Source: an uncultured Solirubrobacteraceae bacterium | GTDB taxonomy: Bacteria > Actinomycetota > Thermoleophilia > Solirubrobacterales > Solirubrobacteraceae | Reading direction: 5' to 3' | DNA length: 35,208 nt | Assembly (NCBI GenBank): GCA_902806205.1 | Contig: CADCVR010000020.1 | Span: forward strand, 1 to 35,208 | Part shown: in pieces, positions 22,997 to 30,002 of the stretch | Position numbering within the stretch: position 1 is the first letter of the stretch | How the letters are laid out: each line of letters begins with the position of its first letter | The notes under the pieces: generated by a model | The model's database searches: none | The model's input: only the letters and a program-made list of their open reading frames with translations | What the model was told of the DNA's origin: nothing | Translations under genes and position numbers: made by a program

Positions 22997-24120
22997 CAGG
23001 CCAGCGCGATGATCGAGCGGATGCCGTCCTGGGCGTGCATGAGCTCGAAGCCCCGGTTGACCTCGTCGAGCGAGATGCGGTGCGAGAGGAACGCGTCGAC
23101 GTCGATATCTCCGTCGAGGTAGCGCTGCACGAGCTGTGGCACCTGGTCGCGGCCCTTGACCCCGCCGAAGCTCGACCCGGCGATGCGGCGCCCGGTGATC
23201 AGCCAGCGGGGGATCACGTCGAGCGTCTCGCCCTTGCCTGCGACGCCCGTGACCGTGCACAACCCCCAGCCCATGCGGGCCGCCTCGACGGCCTGGCGCA
23301 TGACCTTGACGCTGCCGGTCGCCTCGAACGTGTAGTCCGCGCCGAAGCCGCCGGTCATCTCGAGGATGCGTTCGACGGCGTCGGCTCCGCCGAGGAACGT
23401 GTCCGTCGCGCCCTGGCCCTTGGCGAGCTCGAGCCGGTCTTCTGAGAGGTCGACGCAGACGATGCGCTCGGCGCCCCTGAGCCGCGCGCCCGCGACCGCG
23501 CCGAGACCGACCATTCCTGCGCCGAAGACGACGCAGAACGAGCCCGGCTCGACCCGCGCGGTGTTCATCGCGGCGCCCAGACCCGTCGACAGGCCGCAGG
23601 CGAACAGGCACGCGCGGTCCAGCGGCGCCTCCGGGTTGATCTTCGCCAGCGCGATCTCAGGCATCACCGTCGCCTCGGCGAACGTGCTCGTGCCCATGAA
23701 GTGACGGATCGGCTCGCTCGTACCGTCGCCGGAACGACGCCGGCTCAGGCGGGTCGTCCCGTCGGGGAGGTACCCGTTGCCCTGCTGGTCGCGGATGCTC
23801 AGGCAGATGTTCGTCTTGTCCGACCGGCAGTGGACGCACTCGCGGCACTGCGGGGAGAAGAGCGTGACGACGTGGTCGCCGACGGCGAGGCTCGTCACGC
23901 CGTCCCCGACGGACTCGACGACCCCGGCGCCCTCGTGGCCCAGGACGGTCGGGGCGTAGCCCGACGGGTCGACGCCGGACGCGGTGTACATGTCGGTGTG
24001 GCACACGCCGCAGGCGTGCAGGCGCACGAGCACCTCCCCGGCCCTGGGCCCCTCGAGGTCGATCTCCTGAACCACCAGGGGAGCGCCGAACTCCTCGAGC
24101 ACCGCAGCGCGGATCTTCAT
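22996..24120 (-). CDS. Zinc-dependent alcohol dehydrogenase, class III-like
   Basis: A 374-residue medium-chain dehydrogenase. Catalytic zinc ligands are in CGVCHTD and the GHEGAGVVESVGDGV segment; the four-cysteine structural zinc loop is CRECVHCRSDKTNIC; the NAD-binding fold is VVFGAGMVGLGAVAGARLRG. Closest families are S-(hydroxymethyl)glutathione or mycothiol-dependent formaldehyde dehydrogenases and related class III enzymes. An aryl- or alkyl-alcohol role is also possible. The start at 24120 gives a normal N-terminus (KIRAAVLEEFGAPLVVQEID). Confidence 0.9.
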   Translation of the reverse strand: MKIRAAVLEEFGAPLVVQEIDLEGPRAGEVLVRLHACGVCHTDMYTASGVDPSGYAPTVLGHEGAGVVESVGDGVTSLAVGDHVVTLFSPQCRECVHCRSDKTNICLSIRDQQGNGYLPDGTTRLSRRRSGDGTSEPIRHFMGTSTFAEATVMPEIALAKINPEAPLDRACLFACGLSTGLGAAMNTARVEPGSFCVVFGAGMVGLGAVAGARLRGAERIVCVDLSEDRLELAKGQGATDTFLGGADAVERILEMTGGFGADYTFEATGSVKVMRQAVEAARMGWGLCTVTGVAGKGETLDVIPRWLITGRRIAGSSFGGVKGRDQVPQLVQRYLDGDIDVDAFLSHRISLDEVNRGFELMHAQDGIRSIIALA

Positions 24121-24630
24121 GGCCGGGACGTTACCCGCGGCACGTCAGCCCAGGTCGCGCCGACATAGTCCACTGCACCATCGAGCTCCCGCAAACGTTG
24201 TGGGAGGTGATGAACCGCGTGGATGGTGCCTCGGGTTGCAGGTTCGAGATGACGGGCCCGCTTCGGGCAACAGACGCATGCTCTCGATGGCGTGGAGGTC
24301 GGGTCCCCCGGACCGCTACGGGTTCCGCTCGGTCGACGTCACGGTGCTCGGCACGGCGTCCAACAACGCACGCGTCGACCTCGACGCCGGTGACGGCACC
24401 CGGGGATGCCTTGGGTTGCGCCGCCGGGGCACAGCCCGCCCCGCGTGGGTCGCAGCGCGCGCCAACCAGAAGGACTACTTCGGGCCCTCGGGCACAACAT
24501 CTACCTTGACCGCGCGGCGCGAGACGCCCTCGAGGCGTCCGAGCGCCTTGATCTCGTCGCCACGCTCAGCGGACGCGACGCCAAGGGTCGCCGGGTGACC
24601 GACCGACTTCGCTTCTTCGTCACCCGCTGA
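24121..24630 (+). pseudogene. Degraded coding stretch, probably remains of a surface/adhesin-like beta-domain gene
   Basis: About 550 bases between the dehydrogenase and the small acidic protein hold no intact gene. Fragments in two different plus frames look protein-like: SVDVTVLGTASNNARVDLDA around 24332-24395 and ERLDLVATLSGRDAKGRRVT ending RLRFFVTR at 24628-24630. They resemble strands of an extracellular beta domain, joined only if a frameshift lies around 24400-24500. The first part of the gap (24121-24240) shows no feature except the dehydrogenase promoter region. Family not identified. Confidence 0.3.
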
Positions 24631-24670
24631 CGACCGCCTCGAAGGCACACGCCATCTCGGCGGGACCGGG

Positions 24671-24850
24671 TCAGCCCTCCTCGCGCTGGGGCTGCTCGGG
24701 CCTGCCCTCCGGCGGCTCGCCGTCGGGCTGGGCCTCGGCCGGGGACTCCTCCGGGTAGCCGCTCTGGCCGACGGCCTCGGTCGGGCCGAACTCCTCGTTG
24801 GACTGCTCGTCCCGGGCCGGGGTCTGCGGTCTGCTCGGTTCGTTGCTCAT
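24671..24850 (-). CDS. Small acidic disordered protein, 59 residues
   Basis: Starts at the ATG at 24850 and ends at TGA 24671-24673. The sequence is low in hydrophobic residues and rich in E, P, Q, G and S (MSNEPSRPQTPARDEQSNEE; FGPTEAVGQSGYPEESPAEA), so it is probably disordered. A GGGTAT box at 24860-24865 on the minus strand, right upstream, matches the -10 of SigB/SigF promoters, but the -35 (GTAGCC) is poor, and the box is so close that the transcript would be nearly leaderless. Frame closure and clean start suggest a real small gene, not proven. Confidence 0.5.
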   Translation of the reverse strand: MSNEPSRPQTPARDEQSNEEFGPTEAVGQSGYPEESPAEAQPDGEPPEGRPEQPQREEG

Positions 24851-24879
24851 CCCCGAGCCATACCCCCGCCGCAGACGGG

Positions 24880-25950
24880 CTACGCGGCGAGCAGCTCCGC
24901 GCCCAGCGCAGCCGCGCCCTCACGACTGTCGATCAGCTCGAGCACCGCGGCCTCCACCCCCTCGGGGTAGGGCCCCTGCGTCGGGTGAGGCGGACCGTCG
25001 GTGCGGGCGAGGGCCTCCCCGAGCGCCGTGCCGATCGTCAAGCCGGAGCGGAAGCGGTCGAACACCCGGGGGTCGATGTAGGACGAGCGCGCGACGGCCG
25101 GCGTGTTGCCGAGATACTGCGCGACCTCCTTGACGGCGCGCACCTCCAGGCGCTTGCGCGCGGTCTGCGACTCGTTCGCGGCGCCCGTCACCGAGAGGGC
25201 GATGGACGCGAGCACCGTGGCGTTCCAGGTGCGGAAGTCCTTGGCGGAGACATCGAGGCCCGTGCGGTCCTTGAGGTAGGCGTTGATGTGCTCGGAGCGC
25301 ACGTCGAGCCACCGGCCGCCCTGCTTGTAGGCCAGGAGCTCGGGGCTGCCGCCGCGGCGCCGCTTCAGCCGGGCGACGACCTCGGCCGAGACCGGGTCGA
25401 CGACGTGCTGCACGCGACGCAGGCCGTGCTTGGCCGGGAAGTCGAAGAGGACCGCGTCCTCGATGACGTGGACGTGCTTCTTGTGCATGGTCGCCAGCCC
25501 GTAGGTGCCGTTCTCGGCGGCGTAGCCCTCCGATCCGATCCGGAAGAACCCGCGGTCGAGGAGCCGCACGGTGACGGCGAGCACCTGCTGCGCGGAGAGC
25601 GGCGGCTGCTCGAGATCCTCGGCGACGCGCTCGCGCAGCACCGGTAGGACGCGCGCGAAGGAGAGCATGTCGTCGAACTTCCGTCGCGCACGCTGGAGGT
25701 GCCAGTCGGGGTGGTAGACGTACTGGCGGCGCCCCCGTGCGTCGGTTCCGGTGGCCTGCACGTGCCCGCGCGGGTCAGGGCAGATCCACACGTGGTTCCA
25801 CGCCGGCGGGATCGCCAGTGCCTTCACGCGGGCGATGGTCTCGGCGTCGGTGACGCGCTCGCCCGCGGGATCGAGCAGTTGCCAGCCCTTGCCGTGGCGG
25901 CGACGCACCAGCCCCGGCGATCCGGGGTCGGCGCGGCGCAGGCGCGGCAA
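24880..25950 (-). CDS. DNA topoisomerase IB, poxvirus-like
   Basis: A 356-residue enzyme that relaxes supercoils through a 3'-phosphotyrosine. The N-terminal DNA-binding part shows ALAIPPAWNHVWICPDPRGH and GTDARGRRQYVYH. The catalytic domain has GFFRIGSEGYAAENGTYGLA (R137), VDVRSEHINAYLKDRTGLDV, KDFRTWNAT (R240) and the nucleophile Y291 in ARSSYIDPRVFDRF. Active-site residues are complete. The start is a TTG at 25950, three bases after the sigma stop at 25954; no ATG or GTG fits better. It therefore shares a transcript with the general-stress-type sigma factor. Length is usual for bacterial topoisomerase IB. Confidence 0.92.
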   Translation of the reverse strand: MPRLRRADPGSPGLVRRRHGKGWQLLDPAGERVTDAETIARVKALAIPPAWNHVWICPDPRGHVQATGTDARGRRQYVYHPDWHLQRARRKFDDMLSFARVLPVLRERVAEDLEQPPLSAQQVLAVTVRLLDRGFFRIGSEGYAAENGTYGLATMHKKHVHVIEDAVLFDFPAKHGLRRVQHVVDPVSAEVVARLKRRRGGSPELLAYKQGGRWLDVRSEHINAYLKDRTGLDVSAKDFRTWNATVLASIALSVTGAANESQTARKRLEVRAVKEVAQYLGNTPAVARSSYIDPRVFDRFRSGLTIGTALGEALARTDGPPHPTQGPYPEGVEAAVLELIDSREGAAALGAELLAA

Positions 25951-25953
25951 GGG

Positions 25954-26760
25954 TCAGGCCGCGCGGAGGCGGCGCGGCGAAGCGGGGACGACGTCGGTGT
26001 CGGCCATCTGCTGGCGCATGTCCTCCAGCGAGCGGCGGATGAGCCGCGAGACGTGCATCTGCGAGATGCCGACGTGCTCGGCGATCTCGCGCTGCGTGAG
26101 CCCTTCGAAGAACCGCAGGCGCATGATCGCCTGCTCACGGTCGGCCAGGATGCGCATGCCGTTGGACAGCAGGACGCGGCGCTCGGCGGTCATGAACTCC
26201 GGATCCTCCTCGCCGAGCAACTCGAGGGCGGTGCGGTTCTCCCCGATCGGCTCCTCGAAGGAGACCGTGGAGTACGACTGGGCGCCCTGGAGCGCGTCGA
26301 GGACGTCTTCCTCGGTCGCCTTCACCGCGATCGCGAGCTCGGCGATCGTCGGCGAGCGCGAGAGCTTGGTGGTCAGGCGGTCGGTCGCCTGCGTGAGCTT
26401 CGCGTTGAGCTCCTGGATGTCCCGCGGGACGCGGATCGACCAGCCCCGATCCCGGAAGTGACGCTTGATCTCGCCCGCGATGTTGGGGGCGGCGAAGGTG
26501 GACAGCTTGACGCCGCGCTCGAGGTCGAAGCGATCGACGGCCTTGATGAGCCCGACGGCGCCGACCTGCGCGAGATCGTCCAGCGGCTCGCCGCGATTGG
26601 CGTAGCGTCGCGCGATGTGGCGTACAAGCGGCATCATGCGCTCGATCAGCATCGTGCGAGCCTGGAGGTCGCCGTCGCGGTGATAGCGCTCCAGCAGCGC
26701 CACTTCGTCAGTGGCGATGGAGGTGCGCGGCTCGACGGCGCGGTTCTCGGTCGTGCTCAT
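25954..26760 (-). CDS. SigB/SigF-type alternative sigma factor
   Basis: A 268-residue sigma-70 family factor without region 1. Region 2 contains LIERMMPLVRHIARRYANRG, LDDLAQVGAVGLIKAVDRFD and LSTFAAPNIAGEIKRHFRD; region 3 has IRVPRDIQELNAKLTQA and the SPTIAELAIAVKATEEDVL segment; region 4 ends in REIAEHVGISQMHVSRLIRR. The IRVPR and SQMHVSRL motifs are diagnostic of the SigB/SigF/SigG group controlled by partner switching. The ATG at 26760 is preceded by GGAGGAACCC, an excellent ribosome site, which decides the start over the in-frame ATG at 26790. Its likely inhibitor (RsbW type) is divergent. Confidence 0.94.
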   Translation of the reverse strand: MSTTENRAVEPRTSIATDEVALLERYHRDGDLQARTMLIERMMPLVRHIARRYANRGEPLDDLAQVGAVGLIKAVDRFDLERGVKLSTFAAPNIAGEIKRHFRDRGWSIRVPRDIQELNAKLTQATDRLTTKLSRSPTIAELAIAVKATEEDVLDALQGAQSYSTVSFEEPIGENRTALELLGEEDPEFMTAERRVLLSNGMRILADREQAIMRLRFFEGLTQREIAEHVGISQMHVSRLIRRSLEDMRQQMADTDVVPASPRRLRAA

Positions 26761-26913
26761 GGGTTCCTCCCTGAATCGTTCAGATGCCATGGCGTCACTT
26801 TCGCCGTCCGCGCGTCGCAGACAAGGCGGTCAAGGGTGGGCAGTGGCCGCTCGGGCCGCCCCAATTCCGTTTGACGAACCGGACAGACCCGGTCACGCGT
26901 CTGATGCTCCGCC

Positions 26914-26938
26914 GTTTGGACCGCGTGCCATCCGGGCA
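26914..26938 (+). promoter_or_regulatory. Possible SigB/SigF-type promoter for the anti-sigma gene
   Basis: GTTTGG at 26914-26919 and GGGCAC at 26934-26939 have 16 bases between GTTT and GGGCA, the right spacing for actinobacterial SigF-type promoters, with one mismatch from GGGTA. It lies 37 bases upstream of the chosen anti-sigma ATG and would put this regulator under its own sigma. Confidence 0.35.
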
Positions 26939-26975
26939 CCGACTCCGGGCGGAGCGCGCCAGCGCCGCGACGCCG

Positions 26976-27392
26976 ATGCCCGCCCCCGATCTCGAGATCT
27001 CCCTCCCCGCTCGCGCGGAGAACGTCGCCGTCATCCGGCATGTCCTCGGAGGAGTCGGCGACGCGCTGGCCCTGCACCCCGAGATCCTCTCCGACGTCAA
27101 GCTCGCGATCAGCGAGGCCTGCGCGAACGCCGTGGTCCACGCGTACGCGGAAGGCGAGCCGGGGCTCCTCGACATGGAGCTCCGCACGGGTCCCGAGGAG
27201 CTCGAGGTCGTCGTGCGAGATCACGGGCGGGGGATGACGCCCCGCGCCGACTCGCCAGGCCTGGGGGTCGGCCTGCCGCTCATGGCCAGCCTCGCCGAGT
27301 CGCTCGAGCTGACCAACCGCGCCGACGGCGGGACCGAAGTGCGCATGTGCTTCGTCACGAGGAACCCGGACCTGCCGGGCGGGCTCTCGTAG
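26976..27392 (+). CDS. RsbW-type anti-sigma serine kinase (HATPase)
   Basis: A 138-residue GHKL ATPase domain. The N box is ILSDVKLAISEACANAVVHA, the G1 box VVVRDHGRGMTP and the G2 region GLGVGLPLMASLAESLEL, closing with GGTEVRMCF. Such kinases bind SigB/SigF-type sigma factors and phosphorylate a STAS antagonist; both partners lie within 1.5 kb. The ATG at 26976 gives the usual short lead (PAPDLEISLPARAENV); an ATG at 26904 would add a poorly conserved basic leader that overlaps the candidate promoter. Translation is coupled to the next ORF (TAGTG). Confidence 0.88.
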   Translation: MPAPDLEISLPARAENVAVIRHVLGGVGDALALHPEILSDVKLAISEACANAVVHAYAEGEPGLLDMELRTGPEELEVVVRDHGRGMTPRADSPGLGVGLPLMASLAESLELTNRADGGTEVRMCFVTRNPDLPGGLS

Positions 27393-27826
27393 TGCGCACG
27401 AGCGACCTGGACACGAGCCAAGCGGTCGACCGCCTCGACCGGACGCGCGTGACGGTCGCTGTCGGACCGCTGGTCGGCCCGGTCCTGGTGCGCGTGGTGG
27501 GCATCCACGCGGCGCGCGCCGACCTTCCCGTCGATCGCCTCAACGATGCCGTTCTGGTCGCCGACGCGATCGCCGCCCACGCGCCGGCCTTCGCCGTCGG
27601 CGATCGGCTTCCGGTCAGCGTGCAGTCCGGCGCCGGGCGCCTGGAGCTCCGCATCGGCCCGCTGCGACCCGGCGGCGGCCGCCTGGTGCTCGAGGGGGCC
27701 GCGCTCCCGGCCGTCGGCTCGGTCATCGAGCGCCTCGCCGATGCCGTTCGTGTCCGGGACGGGGCCGGCGGTGGCGAGTACCTCGTGATCCGCATCGACG
27801 CGGCCGTCGGCGAGGCGGACCGTTGA
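27392..27826 (+). CDS. Degenerate RsbW-like protein lacking ATP-binding motifs
   Basis: A 144-residue protein whose GTG overlaps the stop of the anti-sigma kinase by one base. Its layout follows an anti-sigma HATPase: an initial strand, helix DLPVDRLNDAVLVADAIAAH in the place of the N box, a central strand (LPVSVQSGAGRLELRIGPLR) and a final helix with YLVIRI. The N-box asparagine, the DxGxG box and the GLGLG box are missing, so it should not bind ATP. Perhaps a non-catalytic partner of the kinase or a separate sigma/antagonist-binding module. The assignment rests on position and secondary-structure pattern and is moderate. Confidence 0.6.
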   Translation: MRTSDLDTSQAVDRLDRTRVTVAVGPLVGPVLVRVVGIHAARADLPVDRLNDAVLVADAIAAHAPAFAVGDRLPVSVQSGAGRLELRIGPLRPGGGRLVLEGAALPAVGSVIERLADAVRVRDGAGGGEYLVIRIDAAVGEADR

Positions 27827-28022
27827 GGGGTGCGGACAGCTCCCCCGAGCGCCGCGGCCCGGAGCTCAGCGAGGGCTTCTGCACAGGCGTTCGGCGCCTG
27901 CGGGTGGCCCGGTCGGGGGCTCGCGGATCCGAGCGGCGACGCGTCACGACCACCCAGACCCTTGCCATCCGTCAAGATGGACAGATACTTCGAACCGCCC
28001 CGATGCAGACAGGACCCCCCAG

Positions 28023-28382
28023 ATGACGTTCGACTTCTCGCTGACCGAGGATCGGCCCGCCTCGGGCGCGCACGTCATCGCCGTCGCCGGAGAGGTGGAC
28101 ATCTTCACCGCGCCCGAGCTCAAGCGCGCGATCGGCGGCGCCATCGACGGCGGCGCCCGGGAGCTCGTGGTGGATCTCACGGAGACGCGCTTTCTCGACT
28201 CCACCGCCCTCGGGGTGCTGATCGGCGCCGTCAAGCGCCTGCGGCCGCTGGAGGGCCGGCTCATGATCGTCAACACCGAGCCGAGCACGGCCAAGACCTT
28301 CGAGATCACCGGTCTCGATCAGATCTTCACCATCGTCGAGACGCGCGACGACGCGCTCCTGCTGCTCGCCGCGCGCTCCTGA
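28023..28382 (+). CDS. STAS-domain anti-sigma factor antagonist (SpoIIAA/RsbV type)
   Basis: A 119-residue single-domain STAS protein: VIAVAGEVDIFTAPELKRAI at the N-terminus, LVVDLTETRFLDSTALGVLI with the serine that is phosphorylated by the partner kinase (DST-AL), and EGRLMIVNTEPSTAKTFEIT with the C-terminal helix. When unphosphorylated such proteins capture the anti-sigma kinase and free the sigma. It lies about 200 bases after the degenerate RsbW-like gene and probably has its own promoter in that gap. Completes a sigma / kinase / antagonist partner-switching module. An AGGACC-like ribosome site precedes the ATG. Confidence 0.92.
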   Translation: MTFDFSLTEDRPASGAHVIAVAGEVDIFTAPELKRAIGGAIDGGARELVVDLTETRFLDSTALGVLIGAVKRLRPLEGRLMIVNTEPSTAKTFEITGLDQIFTIVETRDDALLLLAARS

Positions 28383-28391
28383 CGCGACGGG

Positions 28392-28904
28392 TCAGCGCTC
28401 GGGCCCGACGGCGGGCCCGTCCTCACCGTCGCCCGCGTCATGGCCCGCGTTGCGCGAGGTCTGCGGCTCGGGGTGCCGCCCTTCGACCAGCGCCGCAAGC
28501 CGGCGCAGGGCCTCGACGTTGCGGCCGTGCAGGACGAGGTCCATGAGCGGGTTGTAGAAGAGCCGGGCGACCGGGCTCGCCGGGCCCTCGTGCATCGTCA
28601 CGTGGGTGCCGTCGCCCACGGCGGCCAGGTCGAGCTCGACGGTGCCACGACCGAGCGGTCGGGCCTTGACGTGCAGGACCAGGCGGCGCGGCGCATCGGA
28701 CTCGACGACCTCCGTCTCGTCCCTGAGGTCGATGGGGCCGAACGCGAACGTGTGGCCGAAGGAGGCCCCCTCGGCCGGAAACGTCGGGTCGGCGTCGCGG
28801 ACGTCGCGCGAGCCGACCACCCAGTGCGCGTAGTTGTCGGGATCGGCCAGCACGGCCCAGACCCGTTCGGGCGGCGCAGCGATCTGCTTGTGCGTCGTAG
28901 CCAT
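28392..28904 (-). CDS. SRPBCC-fold (polyketide cyclase/START-like) protein
   Basis: A 170-residue protein from the ATG at 28904. It opens with the family pattern KQIAAPPERVWAVLADPDNY, AHWVVGSRDVRD, followed by beta strands and the long C-terminal helix (PLMDLVLHGRNVEALRRLAA), then a disordered acidic tail. SRPBCC proteins bind hydrophobic ligands in a helix-grip pocket. It lies 40 bases downstream of the methyltransferase on the same strand and is probably in the same transcript. Its ligand is unknown. It converges on the STAS gene with only 9 bases between. Confidence 0.85.
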   Translation of the reverse strand: MATTHKQIAAPPERVWAVLADPDNYAHWVVGSRDVRDADPTFPAEGASFGHTFAFGPIDLRDETEVVESDAPRRLVLHVKARPLGRGTVELDLAAVGDGTHVTMHEGPASPVARLFYNPLMDLVLHGRNVEALRRLAALVEGRHPEPQTSRNAGHDAGDGEDGPAVGPER

Positions 28905-28944
28905 GGCTGTCGTATCCCCGGAACGTCCGGAGGTCACCCGCGGG

Positions 28945-29619
28945 TCACGCCGCGACGGCGACGGGCGGGCGGCTCGCCACGACTACGGCCATGAGCTCCT
29001 CGTCGCCACCGGGCCTCAGGACGCCGCGACGCTCGAGGTGCCCGCGACGCGCTTCGGCGATCGGACCCAGCGGGCCGCGATGCTCGACGGGCGCGGCGAG
29101 CTCGAGGCCTGCCCGCTCGAGCGCGGCGACGGTCAGTGGCACCCCGGCAAAGCCCGACTGCACGAGCGCCAGGCACCCGCCCGGATGCAGGCGGGTGGGG
29201 GCCTCGGCGACGATGCGGTCCAGGATCCTGCGGCCGTCGGCGCCCGCGTCCCAGCGCCCGTCGGCGTCCGCCTCCGCCGGGAGGTACGGGGGATTGGCGA
29301 CGATGAGGTCGAAGCGCTCGTGGGGATGCAGCGCTGCGAACAGGTCGCCGTGGCGGACCTCCACCTGGCTCAGGCGGTTCAGGCGGGCGTTGACGCGGGC
29401 GGCGGCGACGGCACGGCCCGAGCGATCCACCGCGACGACTCGCGCCGCGCCGCGCGCCGCCGCGGTGAGGGCCAGCGCGCCGGAGCCCGAGCAGAGTTCG
29501 AGGACGCCGGCGCCGGCGACGTCCGGCATCTGGCCCGCGAGCAGGGCCGTGTCCGAGCGCGGCGCGTAGACGCCCGGCGGCACGAGAAGCCGCAGGCCCG
29601 CGAAGCGGTGCGTGGTCAC
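28945..29619 (-). CDS. MTQ2/HemK2-like methyltransferase (N5-glutamine methyltransferase family)
   Basis: A 224-residue class I S-adenosylmethionine methyltransferase. The N-terminal VYAPRSDTALLA motif, SAM-binding loop VLELCSGSGALAL (39-51), VVAVDRSGRAVAAARVNA and the catalytic NPPY (109-112) in LIVANPPYLPAE are those of HemK2/MTQ2 and PrmC relatives, which methylate the glutamine in GGQ release factors or similar side chains. The RF N-terminal domain of PrmC is absent, as in MTQ2. The GTG at 29619 overlaps the Rieske stop. Being in an operon with a diiron protein, its target may be something other than a release factor (inference). Confidence 0.82.
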   Translation of the reverse strand: MTTHRFAGLRLLVPPGVYAPRSDTALLAGQMPDVAGAGVLELCSGSGALALTAAARGAARVVAVDRSGRAVAAARVNARLNRLSQVEVRHGDLFAALHPHERFDLIVANPPYLPAEADADGRWDAGADGRRILDRIVAEAPTRLHPGGCLALVQSGFAGVPLTVAALERAGLELAAPVEHRGPLGPIAEARRGHLERRGVLRPGGDEELMAVVVASRPPVAVAA

Positions 29620-30002
29620 GCCGCGGACTCCTGCGCCTCGCGGGCGCGGGCGCGCGCCCACAACTCGGAACGCTCCGTCGCTGCGGGCGCCTCGGGGTCG
29701 ACGCGCACCTCGACGACGCCGTCGTGCTCCCTGGCCTCGTGGGTGACCAGGCACTCCGGGGCGCGCATCCGCAAGAGCTCGCCTGTCCGGACGTCCCACT
29801 CCCAGGTGTGCGCGCGGCAGGTCAGCACGTTTCCGGCGAGCCGACCCTCGTGCAGCGGCCAGCGGCGGTGCGGGCAGGCGTCGTCGAAGGCGTGTACCGC
29901 GCCCTCGAGGCGCACGAGGCACACGAACCGGCCGGCGACCTCGACGGCGGTCGGCGTTCGCGCGGGGAGCTCGTCCGCACGCAGAACCGCCAGCCAGGTC
30001 AC
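29616..30002 (-). CDS. Rieske [2Fe-2S] ferredoxin-like protein
   Basis: A 128-residue protein with the Rieske cluster motif C43-x-H45 (DACPHRRWPLHEG) and C62-x2-H65 (NVLTCRAHTWEWD), separated by 16 residues. The opening strand (TWLAVLRADELPARTP) and VAGRFVCLVRLEGAVHAFDD are typical of single-domain Rieske ferredoxins that feed electrons to oxygenases. The GTG overlaps the stop of the diiron-protein gene by four bases, and its own stop overlaps the methyltransferase start. A natural role is electron donor to the upstream enzyme (inference). Confidence 0.88.
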   Translation of the reverse strand: MTWLAVLRADELPARTPTAVEVAGRFVCLVRLEGAVHAFDDACPHRRWPLHEGRLAGNVLTCRAHTWEWDVRTGELLRMRAPECLVTHEAREHDGVVEVRVDPEAPAATERSELWARARAREAQESAA

